Shown: positions 55,001 through 62,593, numbered from the stretch's first letter. The stretch: 64,000 bases of DNA from Planctomycetales bacterium 10988 (GCA_009664345.1 CP043547.1:1116001-1180000), one strand, 5' to 3'. A program made the numbers and translations. Notes: generated from the letters alone by a model not told the origin.

Positions 55001-55127
55001 CCCCAGCCAACTCTGGTTTCAACTCCATCCAGAGCAACCCGTTGATCAGTCGAAGCTGCTCTCCGAAAGTCAACTGATGAACAATCTGATCGAACAGATT
55101 GATTTTGTCCTGCGAGTGCGAAAATAG
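52053..55127 (+). CDS. TPR - glycosyltransferase - DUF6165 - SAM methyltransferase fusion protein
   Basis: A 1024-residue protein with four parts. Residues 1-330: about nine TPR units (QAEQLARSILATAPTDP; AWNNLGNALQDSQRIEEAIESFQQAI). Residues ~345-625: GT9/heptosyltransferase-like glycosyltransferase (ILVHTEQGSGDILQFARFLPLL; RIGIAWRGSKGNWGDRFRSLPL; CDTSIVHLAGALGKPVWLLLP). Residues ~680-800: DUF6165-like (STPGDIIDRLTIQLLKYE; RCIHDLYIVNRQLWNTEDDIR). Residues ~835-1000: class I SAM methyltransferase (LHLGCGSKKMFGYVNVD; NHVLEHL). GTG 52053 has AGGAG 8 bases upstream. It follows the giant surface protein by 32 bp, so it may modify that protein or a surface glycan. DUF6165 has no known function. Confidence 0.85.
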   Translation: MSEELWNSIREHLESGDFQQAEQLARSILATAPTDPLGSCYLATALWKQGNPSEAITILKAILDKKQDFADAWHLLGLVEASNGDIETAATRWQQCLTLDPNHFESHLFLGNYFQSQNDFQQAETHFRKLIQISPQSSVAPFNLGNSYFHQRKINDAIEAYRASLQLDPSHPDAWNNLGNALQDSQRIEEAIESFQQAIQSDPSRPAFRYNLGNALLKLDRFEEAKNAFDISLHIDPQFLPGLRGLAGVLQEQGYPEEAESYFQKVLLIDPQNIHALNGMGMARHRRGLLDDAEDFYQKALAISTDFPEAHRNYSLLLLARGNYEQGWEEYRWRWKCTDLQRPKLPGKEWHGEDLQDKKILVHTEQGSGDILQFARFLPLLKEQGARIFLMAPPALVPLLRTLSVVEEFIQIDAPLPEYDYFSALLDLPAALNTTLQSIPASFPYLHAEAERVTRWKEWLESNWELKGFRIGIAWRGSKGNWGDRFRSLPLELFAPIAAIPGVRLLSLQKGEGLEQLHRLGGKFRVKSLHDRLDPPSEGAFLDTAALMQSLDLIVTCDTSIVHLAGALGKPVWLLLPTFSDWRWMMDREDSPWYPHARLFRQKNFGDWEPVISRVVQGIRKEVARQYRPRNPLGELAGWKVLAKRTANASSGSQKTSSENPSPAENQNDAQSSPWQGQLESDWLIKSTPGDIIDRLTIQLLKYENSRHDGQRKILYLQMLPLYRVFQRQTSEITEPVYQNHFLRCIHDLYIVNRQLWNTEDDIRERERRQDFGAEFIALARSVYRDNDQRSRLKKEIDQLFPNALAEQKIFTSAASSSMPTKQGKDSPENPIPPEGWRLHLGCGSKKMFGYVNVDRVVNDPLHPPDLLWDLEQFPWPWPSQSVQEIVMNHVLEHLGQRTETYLQIFQEMYRICRANARIVIRVPHPRHDFYLSDPTHVRPITELGLQLFSLEKNRLWQQQGASNTPLAMQLGVDFAIEETKYTPSQLWFQLHPEQPVDQSKLLSESQLMNNLIEQIDFVLRVRK
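52844..52855. repeat. AAAAGTACTTTT palindrome, copy 4
   Basis: Perfect copy inside the TPR-glycosyltransferase gene (CAAAAAGTACTTTTG context). Confidence 0.7.
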
Positions 55128-55222
55128 CTTGAAAAAAACGCGATCGCCAATCATGATTGCAACTGCGAAGAGATATTAAATATCGAAAGTGTAGGCTTTC
55201 TTACTTTAGCAGAGCATTTGTC

Positions 55223-56077
55223 ATGGGTGAGGCGGTAAGGCTCGATTGGCGTTTGGAGCTATTTTTCCAAGTTGTCATCTTCCTGGGGATTTCACTGTTT
55301 GTTGTAGATTTAGAATTAGAGAATACGCCGCCCTGGGTATCCTGGTGCGAAATCGGTGTCGTATCTATTTTCACCTTAGAGTTTTTTCTTCGACTCTATG
55401 TCGCGAAGAATCGCTGGAGATATTTAACCAGCTTCATGGGACTTATTGATCTATTGGCGATTCTCCCATTCTATCTCCCTTTCTTTATTGATCTTCGATC
55501 GCTGAGAATCTTCAGCCTGCTTCGACTAACGAGGGTCTTGAAGCTACAAAGATTGAACGCCTCGATCGTGCAGTTTCTGATCTGTTTCGGCAAAATCAAA
55601 AATGAGCTAAAGATCATTGGAACCATCCTTTTCCTTTTTCTCTTGGTTAGCTCGACGATGGTTTATCAGTTTGAACGCCAAGCTCAACCCGAGGTCTTTT
55701 CAGATATCTGGAGTTCAATCTGGTGGAGTGTGATCACGATCACAACCGTGGGCTATGGCGATATGTATCCTGTAACGCCTGCTGGTCGGTTCATCGCCAG
55801 TATTATGGTGGTGTTTGGGCTCGCGGTTTTTGGAACCTTTACCAGTGTTGTTGGAACAGCTTTTCTAACCACCATTCAAAGAAATACCGTTGAAATCACC
55901 ATGGCTTCTCGTGAGAAGGTGGATAAATTATCGGCCATCATCGGGTTAGATGAACAGGGTGTTGTGGAAGAGGCACTGGGGTATCTTGAAATTATCTATG
56001 ATGTCCAACGCTTAGGTGGGGAGATTCCTCATAGCGAAATTGATACATTGGACCCTGTTGTCCATCGAAAATTTTAA
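55223..56077 (+). CDS. Voltage-gated-type potassium channel (ion transporter)
   Basis: A 284-residue six-helix channel. S1-S3 are hydrophobic. S4 carries Arg every third residue (LRSLRIFSLLRLTRVLKLQRL), a voltage-sensor feature. The pore loop has the K+ selectivity filter TTVGYGD (TITTVGYGDMYPVTPAGR), followed by S6. The short cytoplasmic tail (VEITMASREKVDKLSAIIGLDEQ) has no recognisable cyclic-nucleotide or RCK domain. ATG 55223 is chosen; the in-frame TTG at 55157 has no ribosome binding site and adds a hydrophilic tail. It sits 95 bp after the TPR fusion gene. Confidence 0.9.
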   Translation: MGEAVRLDWRLELFFQVVIFLGISLFVVDLELENTPPWVSWCEIGVVSIFTLEFFLRLYVAKNRWRYLTSFMGLIDLLAILPFYLPFFIDLRSLRIFSLLRLTRVLKLQRLNASIVQFLICFGKIKNELKIIGTILFLFLLVSSTMVYQFERQAQPEVFSDIWSSIWWSVITITTVGYGDMYPVTPAGRFIASIMVVFGLAVFGTFTSVVGTAFLTTIQRNTVEITMASREKVDKLSAIIGLDEQGVVEEALGYLEIIYDVQRLGGEIPHSEIDTLDPVVHRKF

Positions 56078-56291
56078 CGCTTTGTAGTATGAACATATTC
56101 CTCTTAACATGACGGTTCTCAGTCACTTCTACTATTCATCTATTCAGAGTTCGAAGAATCCTGGAAAGATTCCGTTGTGAACATCTAGCAGACTCAGACT
56201 GCTGATCTACAATAGGGAAGGTGAGAAGGTATTCCATCAATCTTGGTGAAAATCATCAACCGAACCGCGAATCGCCTCTGAGAGAGTTCAC

Positions 56292-56741
56292 ATGGCAGAA
56301 AAAACAAAAGTACTTTTTCTTTGTACGGGCAATTCCTGCCGAAGCCAGATGGCGGAAGGTTGGGCACATGCGTTGAAATCGGACTTGATCGAACCGTACT
56401 CGGCGGGGATTGTGGCCAAAGGGTTGAATCCTTCTGCTGTGCAAGTGATGCAAGAAGTCGGGGTCGATATCACCAGTCAGACTTCAAAAACCGTCGAGGA
56501 AATCCTCGATGTGCCTTTCGATTATGTCGTCACGGTTTGCGGACATGCCGACGAAACCTGCCCCCATTTTCCCGGCTCCGTCACCAAGGTGCATGTTGGC
56601 TTTGATGATCCTCCGGAGCTTGCCGAAACGGCGAGCAGTGAAGAGGAGGCACTCGGCCATTACCGTCGGGTTCGCGACGAGATTCGATCCTTCATCGAAA
56701 GTTTGCCGGCTTCGCTTGAGTTGAAAGCCTCAACCCCTTAA
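56292..56741 (+). CDS. arsC: Arsenate reductase, thioredoxin-coupled LMW-phosphatase type
   Basis: A 149-residue ArsC of the low-molecular-weight protein tyrosine phosphatase class. The P-loop is CTGNSCRSQMAEGW (CX5R, Cys near residue 12) and the two resolving cysteines are in VCGHADETCPHF. These enzymes reduce arsenate to arsenite with thioredoxin. The usual partners (arsenite pump, ArsR regulator, ACR3) are not adjacent. Two AlsS-independent neighbours suggest it is a single-gene unit. One AAAAGTACTTTT palindrome overlaps codons 5-9. Confidence 0.93.
   Translation: MAEKTKVLFLCTGNSCRSQMAEGWAHALKSDLIEPYSAGIVAKGLNPSAVQVMQEVGVDITSQTSKTVEEILDVPFDYVVTVCGHADETCPHFPGSVTKVHVGFDDPPELAETASSEEEALGHYRRVRDEIRSFIESLPASLELKASTP
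56306..56317. repeat. AAAAGTACTTTT palindrome, copy 5
   Basis: Perfect copy in the first codons of arsC (near Lys-Val-Leu). A near-copy GAAAGTACTTTTT also occurs at 37639-37651 in the GspL-like gene. Confidence 0.7.
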
Positions 56742-56789
56742 ATCGCCCCTTCCAACGTCCCTTCGAAAAATCCTGAGACAGGAATAGTT

Positions 56790-58448
56790 ATGAAAGCGTC
56801 CGATCTGTTTATCCGCTGCTTGGAAACAGAAGAGATCGAATATGTCTTCGGTGTCCCTGGTGAAGAGAACGCCGACTTTTTGATGTCCTTGGAGAAATCT
56901 TCTTCCATTAAGTTCATCCTTTGCAGGCACGAACAAGCGGCCGCCTTCATGGCAGAAGTCTATGGCCGGCTGACGGGAAATCCCGCGGTCTGTCTGGGAA
57001 CGCTGGGGCCGGGAGCCACGAATCTTATTACCGGAGTGGCAGATGGCAATATGGATCGGGCTCCGTTGTTGGTCATCACCGGACAAGGCGATACCAAGCG
57101 ACTTCATAAGGAATCGCATCAGGTGATGGATGTCGTTTCGATGTATCGACCTGTGACGAAATTTTCTTACTCTGTCCGAAATGCTGAAAATATTCCCGAG
57201 ATCGTTCGCAAGGCGGTGCGTCTTGCCCGCACGGAAAAACCAGGGGCCTGCCTGATCGAACTGCCTGAGGATATTGCCAAAAAGGAGAGCGACGGCGAGC
57301 CGATCCCAGTGCGGAAATTTCGTCGGCCTGTTCCAGATGACAAAATCATCGACCGGGCTTGGGATGCGATTCAAAAGGCAAAACGCCCAATTATTTTGGC
57401 GGGTAATGGCTGTATTCGAAAACGGGCGAGTTCCCAACTTCGAGAGTTTGTGGAACAAACCGGCATCGGCGTTGTGTGTACCTTCATGGGCAAAGGCTGC
57501 GTCGATCTCGATGATGAAACTTGCTGTTTTACGATCGGTTTGCAAGATCGCGATTTCACCGCCCAGGCTGTGGAAGAGTCTGACTTAGTGATCACGTTGG
57601 GTTATGACATGGTGGAGTATCCACCTCGTCTGTGGAATCCGCATGGCGAACGGAAGATCATTCACTGTGATTTTATTCCTGCTGAGATCGATGCGGATTA
57701 TCCCATCGCCGTGGAGGTCGTCGGGGACTTGGCACATACCCTTTGGATGTTGAATGAACGTGTCAAAGCCCACGGGGGCGATCGGCTTGACTTCGATCAT
57801 TCGCATACGCGACGAGCCAGAGTGAAGATGCAGGAAGAGTTTGAACTACACGCCAAGGACGATGCCGTGGGGGCGATTAAACCCCAAAAGGCTTTGTGGG
57901 ATACACGACAGGCTCTTGGCCCGCATGATATTTTGCTCTCCGATGTCGGTGCTCATAAGCTCTGGGTTGCGCGACATTATCAATGCCATGAACCGAACAC
58001 CTGTTTGATTTCCAACGGCTTTTGCTCGATGGGCTTCGCCCTCCCTGGAGCGATGGCGGCTTCCCTTGTCTATCCCGATCGGAAGGTCGTTGCAATCTGT
58101 GGAGACGGGGCCGTCTTGATGAATAGTCAAGACATGGAAACCGCCAAGCGTTTGAATTTGTCGTTCGTCGTTCAGGTGTGGTGCGATGAAGAATATGGGC
58201 TGATCTCTTGGAAACAGGATAATGAATTCGGTCGTCATACCGAGCTTGGTTTTACGAACCCCGACTTTGTCAAACTGGCGGAAGCCTTTGGGTGGGGTGG
58301 ACACTATTGCGATGACAGCCAAAAATTCCAACAGGTGTTGCAAACAGCGCTTGATGAGCCTGGTCCAAGTTTGATTGCCATGCCGATCGATTATCGAGAA
58401 AATCGCAAACTCACCGATCGCCTCGGCGAAATTTCCATGACGGTGTAA
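56790..58448 (+). CDS. alsS: Acetolactate synthase-like ThDP enzyme (AlsS type)
   Basis: A 552-residue thiamine-diphosphate enzyme. VFGVPGEENADF and the catalytic Glu in HEQAAAFMAE lie at the N-terminus. The middle domain is typical (ILAGNGCIRKRASSQLREF). The ThDP/Mg motif is GDGAVLMNSQDMETAKRLNLSFVVQVWCDEEYG, where the usual Asn before the Mg-ligand Asp is Cys. The ending (IDYRENRKLTDRL) is characteristic of catabolic AlsS, not the anabolic IlvB, and no ilvN subunit follows. It condenses two pyruvate to acetolactate. Other ThDP enzymes of the same superfamily (glyoxylate carboligase, sulfoacetaldehyde acetyltransferase) are possible but fit less well. It is 48 bp after arsC. Confidence 0.82.
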   Translation: MKASDLFIRCLETEEIEYVFGVPGEENADFLMSLEKSSSIKFILCRHEQAAAFMAEVYGRLTGNPAVCLGTLGPGATNLITGVADGNMDRAPLLVITGQGDTKRLHKESHQVMDVVSMYRPVTKFSYSVRNAENIPEIVRKAVRLARTEKPGACLIELPEDIAKKESDGEPIPVRKFRRPVPDDKIIDRAWDAIQKAKRPIILAGNGCIRKRASSQLREFVEQTGIGVVCTFMGKGCVDLDDETCCFTIGLQDRDFTAQAVEESDLVITLGYDMVEYPPRLWNPHGERKIIHCDFIPAEIDADYPIAVEVVGDLAHTLWMLNERVKAHGGDRLDFDHSHTRRARVKMQEEFELHAKDDAVGAIKPQKALWDTRQALGPHDILLSDVGAHKLWVARHYQCHEPNTCLISNGFCSMGFALPGAMAASLVYPDRKVVAICGDGAVLMNSQDMETAKRLNLSFVVQVWCDEEYGLISWKQDNEFGRHTELGFTNPDFVKLAEAFGWGGHYCDDSQKFQQVLQTALDEPGPSLIAMPIDYRENRKLTDRLGEISMTV

Positions 58449-58473
58449 AACCTACACATTTCCAAGTCGGAGT

Positions 58474-58499
58474 GTGTACCCCCAAGGCGGGGCTTTTTT
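58474..58499 (+). terminator. Possible terminator after alsS
   Basis: Short G/C hairpin (CCCC at 58479-58482 with GGGG at 58489-58492) followed by CTTTTTT. A second hairpin TACACA/TGTGTA lies just upstream (58453-58478). Confidence 0.55.
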
Positions 58500-58525
58500 A
58501 GCGAGAGGGTATTAAAATTTCCGAA

Positions 58526-59152
58526 ATGTCTGATGCATATGGCCGATTAGCACGGCTCGATAAGGGATTATCTGTCCTTGAAAAGATTTGTCGAGAAGAG
58601 CGGGAAGTGAATCCCCAAACGCTCGAACAAGTACTGTATCTTGCGGTGGAACTCGCCCGCGAAGGTCGCGAGGGTCGCAAGGTCGGGACGATCTTTGTCC
58701 TGGCGGATTCCGAAAAGGTGTTGGCTCGATCAAGGCCTTTGATTCTTGATCCGCTCCGTGGTCACCCTCCAGAGAGCAAGCGGCTGGCGAACGCAGATGT
58801 TCGCGAAACGGTCAAAGAGCTTGCACAACTCGATGGCGGTTTTATTGTCTCTGATGATGGCGTCGTCATTTCTGGGGCACGCTACTTCGATACTTCCGCC
58901 GAAGGCTTGCAAGTTCCGCTCGGTTTAGGGAGTCGGCACATGGCGGCGGCCTCCATCACGAAACATACGCGAGCTGTCGCGGTGGTCGTTTCGGAAAGCT
59001 CCGTCGTTCGCCTGTTCGATAATGGGGAATTGATCTCCGAAATCATCCCGGAGTTGTGGCTCCTTCGCAGGCACGAGCTTCATCTCGCTCACGATCATGC
59101 CGAGGAAATCAAATCCGGCGATGTCACGGTTTTGCAGAAGAAAGAAGAGTAG
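58526..59152 (+). CDS. Diadenylate cyclase-domain protein with altered signature
   Basis: A 208-residue protein with a DAC (DisA_N) domain that would make c-di-AMP from two ATP. The N-terminal ~60 residues are helical (LAVELAREGREGRK), then VGTIFVLAD starts the fold. In classical enzymes the active site carries DGA and RHR; here the corresponding segments are LDGGFIVSDDGVVI and GSRHMAAASITKHT, so Ala is Gly and the second Arg is Met. There is no membrane helix as in CdaA and no DisA DNA-binding domain. The ATG has no strong ribosome binding site. It may be a catalytically weak variant, or a sub-family with tolerated changes. It converges with lnt, with only 6 bp between. Confidence 0.82.
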   Translation: MSDAYGRLARLDKGLSVLEKICREEREVNPQTLEQVLYLAVELAREGREGRKVGTIFVLADSEKVLARSRPLILDPLRGHPPESKRLANADVRETVKELAQLDGGFIVSDDGVVISGARYFDTSAEGLQVPLGLGSRHMAAASITKHTRAVAVVVSESSVVRLFDNGELISEIIPELWLLRRHELHLAHDHAEEIKSGDVTVLQKKEE

Positions 59153-59158
59153 GCTGGT

Positions 59159-60991
59159 TTACTCGGCGTTCGTTTTTCTTGAATGCCAAAAACTTTCGCC
59201 GCAGCCTCCAAGTGCCGCAAGGAGACTGAACAAAAAGCATCCAAAGGCGGGCCAATCACCATAGTTCAGATAAAAGCTGCCTCGACCATCGAACGCAACG
59301 TCGGCGATCGACCACGTTGACGTCTCGCGGGGGGCGACCCATTCCTTGATCCCATTCGCATTGATCGAGGCCGAAAGCCCGGTGTTCGCGGCAATCACAT
59401 ACGGCTTGCGATACTCGACCGCTCGGAACACGGCACAGGCAAGGTGCTGATCAAGTTCACAAGAACCATGGAACCAGCCATCGTTCGTTTGATTGATCAA
59501 GAGATCGACCGTGCCTTCTTCGGCCTCTTGATAAAGCAATTGCTCACGAATCAGATGCGGCACCGTGCTTTCGAAACAAATATTGACCGAAAACCGCGTA
59601 ACTCCCTCAGGAGTGCCTTCGATAGTCGATCGTTTCAAGGGAAAAGATGGCTGCCTGACCGAACCCACGGATATTCCACTTGACAGAATGCCCAATTCAT
59701 AGAGCACGGGGAAGGTCTCGCCGAATGGTAGGTATTCTCCGATCATGACTCCGTGAATCTTATCATAGCTTGCCAGAAAACCTTCCTCCGGATCGATCAA
59801 GACCGCAGTGTTATAACGTTTCCATTTTGGAGTCCAGCCACGGTGGCGATCAAGCCCGATCAGCAGCGGCGTCCGCAAAACCCTTGCTAATCGCAAGAGA
59901 CTCGCCTCTGCCTCTTCGGCACGTTCCTGCATCTCCTCGGCGGTGATCGGGCTTGGCTCCCAAGTTTTCATTGCTTCGGCATTCGGCCTTTCAAGTTGAT
60001 ACCAACCGAAGCGGTACATCGTCTCCGGCCAGACGATCAAATCAGGACGCTCGAAAGCGGCTTGCTGGGAGAGGGCAAAGTACTCGTTGAACACCTCTTG
60101 CGAAGTGTCTTCTTGCAATTTCACCCGTTGAGGGATGTTCCCCTGAATGAGCGCTACTTCCAGCGATGGGCTGGCCATCTCTTTGCTAAGTTGAAAACTT
60201 CCATAACTCAGGCAAGCAGCCAAGACGACGATCGTCACCGGCAAAGGCCACCACTGCCACAGCGAATGCGACGAAGACTCTTCTCGATCAAGGTCCAAGG
60301 GGTCGAGGCTGAACCATGCTTCCCGAGGATCGAAGACAAGAATCCCTACCCTTGTGATCGTCGCAGCGACGAGCATGATGACGAAGCTCACGCCATAGGC
60401 CCCGGTGACGTCGGAAATTTGGATCACCCAAGGCCAATCTGCTTGCGTGTGCGAAAGCATCAGCATCGCAAAACCTGTCAATGCATGAGCGCGGAGCCAT
60501 TCAAGCCCCACCCACACGATCGGCGCGGACAGCACGATGGGCACGTTGCCTCGCCGCTTCATATAACGACACAGGATGATCCAGATCGGAAGGTAAAGAC
60601 CGAGATACGCCGCCATCATCACCCAACCAACGGAAGTGGCAGGATGCGGGTAACGCAACCAATGCAACGACGCGAACCAGAACAGCCCTCCCGCGAACCA
60701 AATCCAAAGCAGCGGTCGGCGGCTGTCCCAACTCCGCATGGACATGACTAGCAACCACGGCACCGGCGCGAGCCACGCCAGCAGCCCCCAGTTCAGCGGC
60801 GGAAAAGACATCCAAAAGAGGAGCGTTCCCAAAATGCAAAGCAACGGCAGACGCCATCGAACCAGCTTGGCAAGCGGACGACGATCCTTCGTTGGAGATA
60901 CAGCCTCGTCAGGTGTATCGTCGCGCGTGTCGAGGGTTGGGGGATCGGTTGGATTGCTCGATCGTGGTTGCGAGTCTGGCATGGTGTCCAT
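59159..60991 (-). CDS. lnt: Apolipoprotein N-acyltransferase
   Basis: A 610-residue inner-membrane enzyme that adds the third acyl chain to lipoproteins. A polar N-terminal ~45 residues precede about seven transmembrane helices (~47-265). The periplasmic nitrilase domain has the catalytic Glu (LIVWPETMYRFGW), Lys (ASYDKIHGVMIGEYLPFGE) and Cys (SVNICFESTVPHLI). The final helix is at the C-terminus. Length is a little above the E. coli enzyme (512 residues) because of the polar N-terminal extension. The start at 60991 is an ATG with two further ATG/M nearby. It fits the outer-membrane-containing cell plan of planctomycetes and the lipoproteins in this window. Confidence 0.93.
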   Translation of the reverse strand: MDTMPDSQPRSSNPTDPPTLDTRDDTPDEAVSPTKDRRPLAKLVRWRLPLLCILGTLLFWMSFPPLNWGLLAWLAPVPWLLVMSMRSWDSRRPLLWIWFAGGLFWFASLHWLRYPHPATSVGWVMMAAYLGLYLPIWIILCRYMKRRGNVPIVLSAPIVWVGLEWLRAHALTGFAMLMLSHTQADWPWVIQISDVTGAYGVSFVIMLVAATITRVGILVFDPREAWFSLDPLDLDREESSSHSLWQWWPLPVTIVVLAACLSYGSFQLSKEMASPSLEVALIQGNIPQRVKLQEDTSQEVFNEYFALSQQAAFERPDLIVWPETMYRFGWYQLERPNAEAMKTWEPSPITAEEMQERAEEAEASLLRLARVLRTPLLIGLDRHRGWTPKWKRYNTAVLIDPEEGFLASYDKIHGVMIGEYLPFGETFPVLYELGILSSGISVGSVRQPSFPLKRSTIEGTPEGVTRFSVNICFESTVPHLIREQLLYQEAEEGTVDLLINQTNDGWFHGSCELDQHLACAVFRAVEYRKPYVIAANTGLSASINANGIKEWVAPRETSTWSIADVAFDGRGSFYLNYGDWPAFGCFLFSLLAALGGCGESFWHSRKTNAE

Positions 60992-61253
60992 TGGTAGGTA
61001 ACCCGAAGTAAATTGAGCGTTGATACTTTCTAGATAAGATATGTCGATTCAACATAGTAGAGTAGCCGCCCCGGCTGTAATTTCCCAGAGCGGTTTGACA
61101 CAACCGGGGAGAACGCCTCTTCGAAAAAGCTGACATTGACCCATCGACCGGCATGGGCTAGAGTCCTCCACACACACCAACACATCATCTCATGAGGCAC
61201 TTCTAACGGCGGAACAGGATGTTCGTAGCCGTTCCTCACACAGGAGAAAAATC

Positions 61254-61457
61254 ATGAAGGAACATGAAACGATCGACGCTGCCTACGATCCCGATTGGTG
61301 GATGGACCTCTTCTTGCTTGAAGAATCCACCGACGATCAGGAGAGTGAGAGTGAGGAGATGGTCGAGATCCTCTCGATGCTTCGCGACGATGCCGAACGA
61401 CGGTTACAGCGAAAACAAGAAGACCCCGCGCTGTCGTTCATTCGCCGCGCAGCCTAG
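61254..61457 (+). CDS. Small acidic protein (67 aa)
   Basis: A 67-residue reading frame preceded by AGGAGA about 8 bases upstream of ATG, so translation is likely. It is acidic with a cluster DDQESESEEMVEIL in the middle and a basic C-terminus (ERRLQRKQEDPALSFIRRAA). The start, HETIDAAYDPDWWMDLFLLEE, is aromatic-rich. I recognise no family. It is divergent from lnt across 262 bp, and a GC-rich repeat-laden stretch follows. It may be a planctomycete-restricted small protein. Confidence 0.6.
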   Translation: MKEHETIDAAYDPDWWMDLFLLEESTDDQESESEEMVEILSMLRDDAERRLQRKQEDPALSFIRRAA

Positions 61458-61866
61458 GACGACGGTCACCGCGCGCTGCCCATCACTGTGCGCTCGACGG
61501 TGCGCGGCATCGAGTCCGCGCTATGCGCCGTGAGGCTTTCACCCGAGAAACTCTATCAAAGCGGGGAAAAACCCCATCTTTACGCTGCGAAGTCATCGGC
61601 ATGCACCTCGCGACGCGCGCTCATGATCGCGCGCGACAAACGCTTGCGCGCTGTGACTCATCGACGCGCGAGCGCGCGATGCCGACGGTTTAAATTCGCA
61701 ACAATCATCAAATCTCGACAAAAACCGAGGAAAAATTGAAAAGCTAGGAGAAAAACTAGCGCAAAGTAATTGACAAAAGGGTGTCGCCGATAGCATAACG
61801 TGATAGCACGATCGTGTGCTGCAACGAACCCCTTGTCTTTTTTTCCTCTGTAATGGAGAGCCTGAG
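61458..61866. other. GC-palindrome-rich gap with promoter for the 62-aa gene
   Basis: Positions 61470-61690 are dense in GCGC/CGCG. They contain an imperfect long inverted repeat, in which TCGGCAT and GCGCGCTC around 61595-61621 pair with GAGCGCGCGATGCCGA around 61670-61685. A basic 83-codon frame lies here but its composition is dictated by the repeats. TTGACA at 61770-61775 followed 15 bases later by TAGCAT is a plausible promoter for the gene at 61867. Confidence 0.45.
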
Positions 61867-62055
61867 ATGAAAATTAGTGACTTCTACAATGCCGTCGCCG
61901 GTAAGGTCGACACCGACAAAACCCAAATCAATGTTGCTGAAACCAAGCGAGTTTTAGCGGTCGCTTTCGATGTCCTCAACGAACTCGATACCTTCGAAGC
62001 GATCGACGTTGTTGCCAAGGGCCTCGCTCAAGCAGATCGTCGAGCCAAGAAATAA
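61867..62055 (+). CDS. Small conserved-looking protein (62 aa)
   Basis: A 62-residue protein, MKISDFYNAVAGKVDTDKT... with two predicted helices (ETKRVLAVAFDVLNEL and FEAIDVVAKGLAQADRRAKK). GGAGA lies about 10 bases before the ATG. It has its own promoter-like -35 (61770) and a strong terminator downstream (62237), so it is a free-standing transcription unit with a ~180-base 3' region. No family is recognised with confidence. The start resembles small proteins found repeatedly in planctomycete genomes, from memory and not checked. Confidence 0.65.
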   Translation: MKISDFYNAVAGKVDTDKTQINVAETKRVLAVAFDVLNELDTFEAIDVVAKGLAQADRRAKK

Positions 62056-62236
62056 CGTTCCTACTCAGGTGAGGGCATTTGCCAAAATGCTAGGACCTAC
62101 CCTTGGCTGCCAGGCCGTGCTAAGGGAGAGCGTCGTTGATCGATGGCCGACACTTCCATCTTCGTGAACCAACAACCGCGCGGATGAAGGCCACGTGCAG
62201 CATCACCCTGGGTAGAAACTTGGAGCTCGTTGCACT
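62056..62236 (+). ncRNA. Structured 3' region or small RNA downstream of the 62-aa gene
   Basis: About 180 bases between the small gene and a terminator contain two clear hairpins: GCATTT/AAATGC (62075-62090, 4-base loop) and CCCTTGGC/GCTAAGGG (62100-62126, one G-U pair). The combination of hairpins plus terminator could be a processed small RNA. It is not recognised as SRP RNA, tmRNA, RNase P RNA or a tRNA. Confidence 0.35.
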
Positions 62237-62267
62237 AGCGGGGAGATCATTCTTCCCCGCTTTTTTT
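62237..62267 (+). terminator. Rho-independent terminator
   Basis: AGCGGGGA (62237-62244) pairs with TCCCCGCT (62254-62261), followed by seven T. Confidence 0.92.
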
Positions 62268-62593
62268 ATGCGCGTTGTGCTTGAACGGTTCATATCACAA
62301 ACATCGCTTCTACGACAACGCGAATAGAAATCGTCGTGAAGAACTTCTCGAAAGCAGGTTCGCTTCCTATAAAGAAGAAAGCCCCGTGTAGCGGACTTTC
62401 TCACCATCTCACCTCGGAGCGGGGAACCGATCTTGCTACAATTCAGTAGACAACTTCCAGGTCAGATGTTTGCAGTGAGCTAGCAGTGTTCCACACGGGG
62501 AATGACCGCTTCCATCAACCATCGAATGTATTGGCTTCGACGGCGGGCTACCTAGACACGTTGCTCGCAACGACACCGATTAAAGAGACGCTT
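62268..62593. other. Intergenic region before the MFS transporter gene
   Basis: No gene seen. A hairpin GAAAGCCCC/GGACTTTC (62377-62400), read leftwards and followed by TTCTTTAT, looks like a minus-strand terminator. No minus-strand gene to its right is visible, so an antisense or small transcript is conceivable. Confidence 0.35.

Noticed and set aside
59996-60751. 251-codon plus-strand frame rich in His, Arg and Pro
   Set aside because: It lies opposite lnt, whose catalytic residues and membrane helices are all in the minus frame.
61488-61739. 83-codon basic protein
   Set aside because: Arg/Ala-rich composition follows from GCGC repeats. No ribosome binding site or family.
62056-62236. SRP RNA, tmRNA or tRNA in the region after the 62-aa gene
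   Set aside because: None of the conserved elements (SRP tetraloop helix, tRNA cloverleaf, CCA end) can be found.
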